NCBI GenBank assembly: GCA_030045295.1
Contig: JASIGD010000553.1
Span: 1-5,661, forward strand
Length of the DNA: 5,661 bases
Direction of reading: 5' to 3'
Source of the DNA: Streptosporangiaceae bacterium
GTDB taxonomy: Bacteria > Actinomycetota > Actinomycetes > Streptosporangiales > Streptosporangiaceae
A model generated the notes under the pieces. That model saw only the letters and a program-made list of their open reading frames with translations, did not search any database and had not been told where the DNA came from. This document shows positions 1-5,179 of the stretch, one piece after another (the first letter of the stretch is position 1; each line of letters opens with the position of its first letter). A program made the translations under genes and the position numbers.

Positions 1-2
1 GC

Positions 3-524
3 CCGGTGCCGCTCGTGGCCTGGGCGACGCCGGGAGCGACCGCGCCCGGGCTGGTGGTCCGGGCCGGCCCGGTCGGACCGCAAGGCCCGGCGCGAGTGGT
101 GCACACGCCCGAGATATGCCTGCGGCCGCATCCGGGCGGGCTCCTGCACCTGGAGGCCCCGGACGCGGCCGTGGACCTGCACACCCCCGAGACCGACCTG
201 CGCCGCTGGGCGGACGAGCTGCTCCGCCGCGCCCGCCGCACGGTCGGTGGCCTGGACGACGCCCGCGTCGTCCAGTACCAGGTGTGCGTCCGCCCCATGC
301 CAGTCGACGGCCAGCCCATCGTGGGCCGCGTGCCCGGCGCGACCAACCTCTATGTCGCGGTCACTCACAGCGGCGTAACCCTGGCCGCCCACCTGTCCCG
401 CCTCATCGCCGCGGAGCTCATAACCGGAACCCCGGCCGCTGAGCTAGTCCCCTACGGCCCGGGGCGCTTCCTCTCAGCCCGCGCGGCCACGGACCCGCCG
501 CCAAGTATCGCGATGGGTCCCTGA
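3..524 (+). CDS. FAD-dependent oxidoreductase (DAO family), C-terminal part, 5' end outside window
   Basis: This is the C-terminal part of a flavin-dependent amine or amino-acid oxidase/dehydrogenase of the DAO superfamily (glycine oxidase, sarcosine oxidase and D-amino-acid dehydrogenase type). Such enzymes oxidise an amine substrate using bound FAD. The sequence shows the typical late block RPMPVDGQPIVGR, followed by NLYVAVTHSGVTLA and a helix LSRLIAAELITG. In this family that region closes the FAD site and contacts the flavin and substrate. The N-terminal Rossmann GxGxxG motif is absent because the gene begins before the window. The frame is open to the left edge, and the GTG at position 6 has no visible ribosome binding site, so it is unlikely to be the start. 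The last 20 or so residues, after GPGRFL, are a proline-rich tail. A weak 5-bp hairpin (532-550) follows the stop codon. The substrate cannot be assigned. The family call is fairly safe; the specific enzyme is not. Confidence 0.82.
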   Translation, partial: PVPLVAWATPGATAPGLVVRAGPVGPQGPARVVHTPEICLRPHPGGLLHLEAPDAAVDLHTPETDLRRWADELLRRARRTVGGLDDARVVQYQVCVRPMPVDGQPIVGRVPGATNLYVAVTHSGVTLAAHLSRLIAAELITGTPAAELVPYGPGRFLSARAATDPPPSIAMGP

Positions 525-574
525 ACGGCAATTCCCTGTGCCACCGGGAAGTCCTGAAGAAAATCGAATGCTTC

Positions 575-606
575 AGCGTGTCGGTCATAAGAATGTCAGA
601 CACGCT
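575..606. promoter_or_regulatory. Perfect 8-bp inverted repeat in the leader upstream of the DUF222 gene
   Basis: AGCGTGTC (575-582) and GACACGCT (599-606) are perfect reverse complements separated by 16 bp. A second short palindrome, TGTCAGACA (594-602), overlaps the right arm, so TGTC/GACA half-sites recur. The dyad sits in a low-GC gap: 32 of the 80 bases at 551-630 are G/C, against much higher values in the flanking genes. It lies about 130 bp before the next start codon. It could be an operator for a dimeric regulator of the downstream gene, or an RNA stem-loop after the oxidase gene. There is no T-run after it, so it is not a classical intrinsic terminator. No convincing -35/-10 pair could be fixed; TAGAGT at 610-615 is only a possible -10. 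Confidence 0.4.
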
Positions 607-717
607 TGTTAGAGTATGAATTAGAAAACAATGCCGAGCATTACCGAGCACGGCCTGGAGGAGTTTTCGGCAATACGATCCCACGGTCCGGGAGCCAGGG
701 TGGGGGCAAGCCGGAGG

Positions 718-725
718 GGAGGTGA
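718..725 (+). promoter_or_regulatory. Strong Shine-Dalgarno site that decides the start of the DUF222/HNH gene
   Basis: GGAGGTGA matches the anti-Shine-Dalgarno sequence without a mismatch and ends 10 nt before the ATG at 736. The longer in-frame alternative ATG at 631 has no such site in front of it. The 35 extra residues it would add (rich in G, S and R) do not resemble the start of the family. The 736 start is therefore preferred. Confidence 0.8.
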
Positions 726-735
726 GACAAGCGCC

Positions 736-2277
736 ATGGGCAATGTGGTGGTTCCGTCGAACGCGGCTGAGGCGCTGGGGATGCTGGAATCGGCGATGGG
801 GTTCCTGGCTGGAGCGAATGCGGCGCAGATGCCAGCGGAGGCCATCGCGCAGTGCTTGCGCGGTCTGGAACGCGCCGACGCGGTAGAGGCGGCGGCTCGG
901 GGCCAGTTGCTGGCGGCGTTTGACACCAAGGACGGGCACCTGGCCGATGGGCAGCGGACGACCCGGACGTGGCTGGTGAATTCGCTGCGGGTGAGCCGCG
1001 GCCAGGCCGGTGAGTACAAAGCGGTGCAGGCGCTGGCGCGGGGTCACCGGCCGCTGCTGACGTCGCTGGCGGAGGGGGACGTGGTCACCAGGTCGGTGGC
1101 GCTGCAGCTGGCCCGGTGGACCCTTGCCATCCCGGAGGAGTACCGGGAGCAGGCCGAAGAGATCCTGGTCGCCGCGGCCCGGGCCGGAGCCGACCTGCGG
1201 GCGCTGGCTGCGATCTGCGCCGAGATCCGGTACCGCACAGCCCCGCCCGACCCGGACGACGAGAACGACAGGCACCTGGACCGGGGCCTTTACCTGGACA
1301 CCACGCTAGACGGCGCGGGACTCATCCGCGGCGATCTCACCCCAGAGTGTGCCGCGATGGTCCAGGCGGTGCTCGACGCGCTGTCGGCCCCGCTGGGGGC
1401 CGGCGACCTGCGGACCAGGCCGCAGCGGTATCACGACGCGCTCGAGGAGGCGATGAAGCGGCTGCTGGCCTCCGGCCTGCTGCCTCAGCGCGCCGGGCAG
1501 CCGACCAAGGCACTGGTCCATATTTCCTTCGCCGACCTGCTCGAGATGGACCCGGACTCCGTACTGCAAGACAAGTGGATCGAACAGTTCCGGGCCCGGT
1601 GGGCGGCCCACCGCGCCGCCGCCTCCGTGAGCACCGGCGACGGCGGCGCCTGGCTGGATGGCAACGCCGCCCGGAAAGTCGCCTGCGACGCGATAATCGT
1701 GCCCGTGGTGACCGCCGACATCGACCCCGCCGCGATGGAAGAACTCATCGCCGTATGCGTCCAGTACCACCGCATCCGCTCCGGCGCCGGCGAGGGCCAG
1801 CCGGATGCCTCCGCCGACCGGGACGCCGAGGTGCTGGCCATGCTGGAGCACCAGATGCTTGGCAAGATCCTGGAGGTGGTCTCCGGCCCGGGCGGGGTGG
1901 CCTCGTTCCTCCGCCGTAACTTGCTGGGCAAACCGCTAAACGGCCCGTCGCTGCCGCTGGACGTCGGGCAGACCGACGACATCCCAGTGCACCTGCGGCG
2001 CCTGGTGGACCTGCGTGACCAGGGCTGCCAGTTCCCCGGCGGCTGCGACCAGCCTGCGTCGGGCTGCGAGCCGCATCACGTGGTGCACCGGAGCGACGGT
2101 GGGCACACCAGCCTCACGAATCTCAAAGATTACTGTTCCTGGCATCACCACGTCGTGCTGCACCAGATGGGGTGGGCGCTGACGGTCCACCCCGACGGAA
2201 CCAGCCGGGTGAAAAGCCCGAACGGGAAGATCATCCGCAGCCACAGCCCGCCGCCCGGGCCAAGGGGGGAGGCGTGA
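736..2277 (+). CDS. DUF222 domain-containing HNH endonuclease-like protein (13E12 repeat family)
   Basis: This 513-residue protein belongs to the actinobacterial DUF222 plus HNH family, known in mycobacteria as the 13E12 repeat family. The DUF222 region covers most of the protein. It includes the family-typical stretch RTRPQRYHDALEEAMKRLL from about residue 226 and the block ARKVACDAIIVPVV. It is followed by LDVGQTDDIPVHLRRLV, which leads into the HNH module. In that module C431, C437, C444 and C467 are candidate zinc ligands. H447/H448 begin the motif, N462 is the middle asparagine, and H470-H472 close it, so the catalytic set looks intact. The family is presumed to cleave or nick DNA, but its biological role is not established. 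Members occur in many copies per genome and may behave like selfish or homing-type elements; that is inference. The start at 736 is set by a perfect ribosome binding site. The stop overlaps the GTG of the next gene by 4 bp. Confidence 0.9.
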   Translation: MGNVVVPSNAAEALGMLESAMGFLAGANAAQMPAEAIAQCLRGLERADAVEAAARGQLLAAFDTKDGHLADGQRTTRTWLVNSLRVSRGQAGEYKAVQALARGHRPLLTSLAEGDVVTRSVALQLARWTLAIPEEYREQAEEILVAAARAGADLRALAAICAEIRYRTAPPDPDDENDRHLDRGLYLDTTLDGAGLIRGDLTPECAAMVQAVLDALSAPLGAGDLRTRPQRYHDALEEAMKRLLASGLLPQRAGQPTKALVHISFADLLEMDPDSVLQDKWIEQFRARWAAHRAAASVSTGDGGAWLDGNAARKVACDAIIVPVVTADIDPAAMEELIAVCVQYHRIRSGAGEGQPDASADRDAEVLAMLEHQMLGKILEVVSGPGGVASFLRRNLLGKPLNGPSLPLDVGQTDDIPVHLRRLVDLRDQGCQFPGGCDQPASGCEPHHVVHRSDGGHTSLTNLKDYCSWHHHVVLHQMGWALTVHPDGTSRVKSPNGKIIRSHSPPPGPRGEA

Positions 2278-3326
2278 CTCTCGTCGTCGCATCACGCCGG
2301 CCACCACGGAGGCTAACTAGGCGGCGCCGAAGCGCCACCCTGGTGTCGGCCGTCGCCATGCTCCTGGGCACGCTTGCCTCAGGCTGCGGAGGCCATTCGC
2401 GGCCCGCAGCGGCGCCGGTGGCCACGGCGAGTGCCTCCGTAACCTCCTCGGCGGTGTCAGGCTGCGGGCACAGCGCCGCCACCGGTTCGACGCTGTACTA
2501 TCCGCAACTGGACGGCCACCGCCGCGAAGTGATCGTGCACGTGCCCGCGCATTACAGCGGGTCCACCGCGGTGGCGCTGGTGCTCAACCTGCACGGCAGC
2601 CAGAGCACCGCCCGGCAGCAGGAAGTGTTCAGCGGCATGGACGCCACCTCCGATACCGACGGGTTTATCGTCGCCTATCCCCAGGCGCTGATCGCGGACG
2701 GCGGGGGCTACGACTGGAACATCCCCGGCGAGCCGTTGGTCGGCGGTAAGTACCCGCCGGCCGGAGCGGCCGACGATGTCACGTTCCTCACCGATCTGGT
2801 CCACGACCTGGCCGGCCGGTACTGCATTGACCTGCACCGGGTGTACGCCACAGGCGTATCGGGGGGCGGGCGGATGGCCAGCCAGCTCGCGTGCGACGCA
2901 TCCGGGACTTTCGCCGCGGTCGCTCCGGTAGCCGGCCTGCGGTTCCCCAGTCCCTGCCCGGCCGGCAGGCCCGTGCCGGTCATCGCCTTCCACGGCACCG
3001 CCGACCCGGTCGACCCTTACAACGGTCACGGCCAGGCCTACTGGACCTACTCAGTGCCGGAAGCCGCGCGGCTCTGGGCCGCGCACGACGGCTGCCAGGC
3101 CGCCAGCCCGCGTACCATCTCCGGTCACGGCTACAGCCTGACCAGCTACTCCGGCTGCACCGCGGGAACCGCCGTCGAGCTGTATTCCCTCAACGGTGAA
3201 GGCCACGAATGGCCAGGCGGGCCGAAAATCCCGGCTATCATCACCGCGGTGCTCGGTCCGCAGAGCGATGCGGTCGATGCCAACTCGACCATGTGGGCTT
3301 TCTTCCAGGCCCACCCTCTGCCCTAA
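2274..3326 (+). CDS. Secreted lipoprotein esterase, polyhydroxybutyrate depolymerase / feruloyl esterase (LpqC-like) family
   Basis: This 350-residue alpha/beta-hydrolase of the PHB depolymerase/feruloyl esterase group (mycobacterial LpqC is a relative) is predicted to be exported and lipid-anchored. Residues 8-19 are arginine-rich, followed by a hydrophobic stretch (residues 21-34) and a lipobox ASGC with C38 as the lipidation site. A Ser/Thr/Ala-rich linker then precedes the hydrolase domain. The catalytic triad is visible: nucleophile S196 in GVSGGGRM, D244 in HGTADPVDPY, and H311 in GEGHEWPGG. NLHGSQ probably supplies the oxyanion-hole strand. The GTG at 2274 is chosen because it overlaps the DUF222 stop as GTGA, has a G-rich SD (AAGGGGG, 2262-2268) five bases upstream, and includes the whole signal peptide. 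An internal ATG at 2358 would remove the arginine-rich region. The substrate could be a short ester, a feruloylated polysaccharide or a polyester; the sequence does not decide. Translational coupling to the upstream gene is likely. Confidence 0.85.
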   Translation: MTLVVASRRPPRRLTRRRRSATLVSAVAMLLGTLASGCGGHSRPAAAPVATASASVTSSAVSGCGHSAATGSTLYYPQLDGHRREVIVHVPAHYSGSTAVALVLNLHGSQSTARQQEVFSGMDATSDTDGFIVAYPQALIADGGGYDWNIPGEPLVGGKYPPAGAADDVTFLTDLVHDLAGRYCIDLHRVYATGVSGGGRMASQLACDASGTFAAVAPVAGLRFPSPCPAGRPVPVIAFHGTADPVDPYNGHGQAYWTYSVPEAARLWAAHDGCQAASPRTISGHGYSLTSYSGCTAGTAVELYSLNGEGHEWPGGPKIPAIITAVLGPQSDAVDANSTMWAFFQAHPLP

Positions 3327-3360
3327 CTGTGGCCCCAACTGCGGGAGCATGCTAGGACCT

Positions 3361-3960
3361 ATGACAAAGCTGGACCTGGAAGCGGCCAGGGACCGCACCA
3401 TCCCCGACGTGCTGCCCGAACCGGGGTCAGTCCTCCGGGTGCTGTTCTGCGGCATCAACCCGGGCCTGTACTCGGCCGCGACGGGGTGGCACTTCGCCCG
3501 GCCGGGCAACAGGTTCTGGCCCGCCCTCTACCTGTCCGGCTTCACCCCGCGCCGGCTCGCCCCCCGCGAGCAGGACCTGCTGCCCGGCTTCGGGCTAGGC
3601 ATCACCAACCTGGTGGCGCGCGCGACCGCGCAAGCCTCCGAGCTGGGCCGCGCCGAACTCCAGGCGGGCGGCGAGCGCCTGGCCGCCCTGGTCGCCGAGT
3701 ATCGGCCGCGCATCGTCGCGATCGCCGGCGTGACCGCCTACCGGACGGCGTTCGGCCACCCGCGGGCTAGCACCGGACCGCAGCCCGACCGGCTCGGCGG
3801 CGCGCCGGTGTGGGTCGTGCCGAACCCCAGCGGGCTGAACGCACACTGGTCCCTGGATGCCATTGCCGCGGCGTTTTCGGCCCTGCGTGCCGCCGCGGAC
3901 GGACACGATCAAGATCTTTATCCCGAACGGACCGGGGCGGGCGCGCCCAGCCCGGCCTGA
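3361..3960 (+). CDS. mug: Mismatch-specific uracil-DNA glycosylase (Mug/TDG family)
   Basis: This 199-residue enzyme is of the Mug/TDG type, uracil-DNA glycosylase family 2. Such enzymes remove uracil or thymine paired with guanine, and ethenocytosine, to start base excision repair in the cytoplasm. Motif 1 is GINPGLYSA, with N33 matching the catalytic asparagine (N18) of E. coli Mug. It is followed by the conserved FARPGNRFWPAL. The DNA-wedge motif NPSGLNAHW lies at residues 155-163. The middle segment GITNLVARATA aligns with the GVTKLVDRPT region of E. coli Mug. The length is near normal, with an extra N-terminal stretch of about 20 residues and a hydrophilic tail at the C-terminus. Two starts are possible. 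ATG 3361 gives MTKLDLEAARDRTIPDVL, a family-like beginning. ATG 3349 adds four residues but lies only 1 nt after the GGGAG at 3343-3347. The gene follows the esterase stop by 34 nt and may be co-transcribed with it. Confidence 0.93.
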   Translation: MTKLDLEAARDRTIPDVLPEPGSVLRVLFCGINPGLYSAATGWHFARPGNRFWPALYLSGFTPRRLAPREQDLLPGFGLGITNLVARATAQASELGRAELQAGGERLAALVAEYRPRIVAIAGVTAYRTAFGHPRASTGPQPDRLGGAPVWVVPNPSGLNAHWSLDAIAAAFSALRAAADGHDQDLYPERTGAGAPSPA

Positions 3961-3969
3961 CTGCCGCCC

Positions 3970-3994
3970 GGCGGGCCGAACTTGCCTGCCCGCC
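3970..3994 (+). terminator. GC-rich hairpin just after mug, possible terminator
   Basis: GGCGGGC (3970-3976) pairs perfectly with GCCCGCC (3988-3994) across an 11-nt loop, starting 10 nt after the mug stop codon. No T-run follows. In high-GC actinomycetes such hairpins can act without a U tract, but one can also arise by chance in this base composition. Confidence 0.35.
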
Positions 3995-4012
3995 AGCCGC
4001 CTGGACCGCCGA

Positions 4013-4038
4013 GGCCCTGCCGGGGCCAACGCTTTTTT
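4013..4038 (+). terminator. Hairpin plus T6 run between mug and the DUF202 pair
   Basis: GGCCC (4013-4017) and GGGCC (4023-4027) form a 5-bp stem with a 5-nt loop. Five bases later comes TTTTTT (4033-4038). A T-run of six is rare in DNA this GC-rich, so intrinsic termination of mug transcription ahead of the DUF202 operon is plausible. The gap between stem and T-run is longer than ideal. The same AT-rich patch (4033-4050) could instead belong to a promoter for the DUF202 genes. Confidence 0.4.
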
Positions 4039-4082
4039 GGAAAGATTTCTGGTGCGATCTCGATCGAGCGAAGGGGGTGCGG

Positions 4083-4457
4083 GTGGCAGATTCCCGTAAC
4101 CCGGGGTCGGACGACGGCGGCACCGAGCCCGATCCCCGGTATACCTTCGCGAACGAGCGCACCTTCCTGGCCTGGAGCCGGACCGCGCTCGCGCTGGTGG
4201 TGGCCGGGCTGGGCATCATTCAGCTGCTCCCCCCGTTCCCCGGCGTGCCGTGGGGCCGGCACGTGCTCGGCGTGCCGCTCATCGTGTTCGGCGCGGTCGT
4301 CGCGGTGACCGCGTACGCCGAATGGGTTAAGAGCCAGTGGGCCATGCGGCACGGAGAGCCGCTGCCCCGGTCGATCATGCCCAAGATCCTGACCGTGATC
4401 ATCTTCGTCATGGCCGTTGTCTCCGCCGTAGTGGTCCTGGTCTCGGCGCTGCGATGA
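4083..4457 (+). CDS. DUF202 family membrane protein, YidH-like
   Basis: This 124-residue inner-membrane protein of the DUF202 family resembles E. coli YidH. A charged N-terminal tail of about 20 residues leads into the signature RYTFANERTFLAWSRTAL (residues 19-36). Three hydrophobic segments follow: about residues 34-49, 60-79 and 101-121. The basic loop WVKSQWAMRHGEPLP between segments 2 and 3 matches the YidH pattern, and the length is close to YidH. GTG at 4083 is chosen because AAGGGGG (4071-4077) stands 5 nt upstream and the protein then starts right before the family domain. Extending the frame further upstream would add residues antisense or out of frame to mug. The molecular function of DUF202 proteins is not established. 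Its stop overlaps the next gene as ATGA, so the two proteins are probably made together and may interact. Confidence 0.85.
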   Translation: MADSRNPGSDDGGTEPDPRYTFANERTFLAWSRTALALVVAGLGIIQLLPPFPGVPWGRHVLGVPLIVFGAVVAVTAYAEWVKSQWAMRHGEPLPRSIMPKILTVIIFVMAVVSAVVVLVSALR

Positions 4458-4729
4458 CGGCCGAAGATAACGACCCTGAGGACCGTGATCCCGGCCTGGC
4501 CCGGGAGCGGACGGCGCTGGCCTGGACCCGGACGGCGATCTCCTTCGCCGCCGTCGGCGGCGTCGTGCTGAAAAAGGACGTCGTCCCGGGTCTGATCCTG
4601 CTGGCCGTCGCCCTGGTGATCTGGCAGCTCGGCCGGCTGCCGCATCACCGCCCGGGACAGCTCAGGCTGGTCACCCTGACAATCATCGCCGTGTCGCTGG
4701 TGGCGCTGCTCGTCTCATTTACCTATTGA
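4454..4729 (+). CDS. DUF202 family membrane protein, YidG-like
   Basis: This 91-residue protein has the second form of the DUF202 signature, DPGLARERTALAWTRTAI (residues 12-29), which resembles E. coli YidG (DPGLQPERTSLAWFRT). Three hydrophobic stretches are seen at about residues 24-38, 44-59 and 70-88, with the basic loop RLPHHRPGQLR between the last two. At 91 residues it is somewhat shorter than YidG. The ATG overlaps the upstream stop by 4 bp and no separate Shine-Dalgarno site is visible, so translation is probably coupled to the YidH-like gene. The side-by-side arrangement of the two DUF202 types also occurs in E. coli (yidH-yidG), which supports both calls. A weak 5-bp hairpin (4734-4748) lies just after the stop. 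The function is unknown; a role as a small membrane complex is inference. Confidence 0.85.
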   Translation: MTAEDNDPEDRDPGLARERTALAWTRTAISFAAVGGVVLKKDVVPGLILLAVALVIWQLGRLPHHRPGQLRLVTLTIIAVSLVALLVSFTY

Positions 4730-4778
4730 TGGCCCGGGACGAACCCGGCGGGCTGCGAGGGCCGTTAAATGCCGATGG

Positions 4779-4835
4779 CGCGCCAGCGAATTCTGGCGTG
4801 TCGTTCTGCGGGGAAGACGTATCCGTCCGGCAGAA
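4779..4835. other. Two adjacent inverted repeats (possible structured RNA)
   Basis: The first repeat has CGCCAG (4781-4786) and CTGGCG (4793-4798) around the 6-nt loop CGAATT. It extends to 4779-4800 with one G-T pair, giving an 8-bp stem. The second has TTCTGC (4804-4809) and GCAGAA (4830-4835), with an inner GACG/CGTC stem (4816-4819 and 4824-4827). Together with the terminator-like hairpin that follows, this makes three stems within 100 nt. The structure could be the 3' untranslated region of the DUF202 operon or a small RNA. No known RNA family was recognised. Confidence 0.35.
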
Positions 4836-4842
4836 TAGAACT

Positions 4843-4875
4843 AGGCCCCCTCCACGTATGAGATGGAGGGGGCCT
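4843..4875. terminator. Perfect 12-bp hairpin, probable bidirectional terminator
   Basis: AGGCCCCCTCCA (4843-4854) and TGGAGGGGGCCT (4864-4875) pair perfectly around the 9-nt loop CGTATGAGA. It lies about 115 nt past the stop of the YidG-like gene, in the gap where plus-strand and minus-strand genes converge. A strong GC stem without a long T-run is the usual form of terminators in actinomycetes. Its symmetry would let it serve transcription from either side. Confidence 0.8.
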
Positions 4876-5068
4876 TGCCCGGTCACGCGGTACCAGGTTG
4901 ACCAGTTGCCCGGCTTTCCCGGTCCCGCGGGCCGTCCGCCAGTACCAGCCACCCGCGCGAGGTGCCGGTTGACCGGCTTCTCCCACGTCCCGGAGTCGCC
5001 CCCGGGTGGTGCCCGTCTCTGACGGTGAAAGTATTTCTACTGCCTCGGTGAGGGGTCGCGCAAGGGCC

Positions 5069-5095
5069 TATGCGCAATTATTTCTATTCTTTTCG
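5069..5095. other. AT-rich stretch beside the DnaA-box-like cluster (candidate DNA unwinding element)
   Basis: The segment contains AATTATTTCTATTCTTTT (5076-5093). Over 5071-5120 only 17 of 50 bases are G or C, extreme for this genome. It directly adjoins the first of the nonamers listed next. In bacterial origins an AT-rich unwinding element flanks DnaA boxes; that role here is inferred from composition and position only. It could also be a promoter region, though no clear -35/-10 pair was found. Confidence 0.35.
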
Positions 5096-5179
5096 GCATC
5101 CACACTATATCCACAAAAAACAAGCGGTTATCCGCATCTAGCTGCGGTTATCCACCAGTTTATGCACAGTCCTTCCACA
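5096..5179 (+). promoter_or_regulatory. Cluster of six same-orientation DnaA-box-like nonamers
   Basis: Six nonamers resemble the DnaA box TTATCCACA, all on the plus strand: GCATCCACA (5096), ATATCCACA (5107), TTATCCGCA (5128), TTATCCACC (5148), TTATGCACA (5160) and CCTTCCACA (5171). The middle four each differ from the consensus at one position; the outer two differ at two and three. Start-to-start distances are 11, 21, 20, 12 and 11 bp, close to whole turns of B-DNA, so all would face the same side of the helix. Two of the boxes sit in a 10-bp direct repeat. Likely roles are DnaA binding at an origin, a DnaA-titration or reactivation site, or transcriptional control. No dnaA, dnaN, rpmH or plasmid rep gene is visible, so a chromosomal oriC is not supported by context. 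Confidence 0.5.
5124..5153 (+). repeat. 10-bp direct repeat GCGGTTATCC, 20-bp period
   Basis: GCGGTTATCC occurs at 5124-5133 and 5144-5153, exactly 20 bp apart. The first copy is part of the palindrome GCGGTTATCCGC (5124-5135). CCGCA (5132-5136) can also pair with TGCGG (5143-5147). The iterated unit contains DnaA-box-like nonamers and resembles a short iteron or operator array. Confidence 0.5.

Larger units (their letters stand above)
4730..5095. other. Gene-poor region between converging units
   Basis: No convincing gene is found here. The left part (4730-4875) holds hairpins. The middle (4876-5030) is GC-rich with a minus-strand frame that has coding-like GC-rich third positions (about 4877-5015, containing GTWEKPVNRH and NWSTWYRVTG). 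That frame lacks a plausible start and ribosome binding site and runs through the terminator hairpin, so it could be an eroded gene remnant or chance. The octamer GGTTGACC occurs twice (4896-4903 and 4967-4974), as does TACCAG (4891-4896 and 4943-4948). From about 5069 the DNA becomes AT-rich and leads into the DnaA-box-like cluster. Confidence 0.5.

Noticed and set aside
631..735. Upstream ATG at 631 as start of the DUF222 gene
   Set aside because: There is no ribosome binding site before it, the extra 35 residues do not look like the family, and a perfect GGAGGTGA precedes the ATG at 736.
418..1275. Long minus-strand open frame across the oxidase end and DUF222 start
   Set aside because: It is antisense to two recognised genes, low in complexity and without recognisable motifs.
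1116..1919. Long plus-strand open frame inside the DUF222 gene
   Set aside because: Its product is a run of R, G, P and A typical of an out-of-frame shadow in high-GC coding DNA; the DUF222/HNH frame has clear family motifs.
5096..5179. Calling the DnaA-like cluster the chromosomal oriC
   Set aside because: No dnaA, dnaN, recF, rpmH or gyr gene is near, there are far fewer boxes than known actinobacterial origins have, and flanking genes converge on it.
5096..5179. CRISPR array
   Set aside because: The repeated units are only 9-10 bp, degenerate and without unique spacers of constant length.
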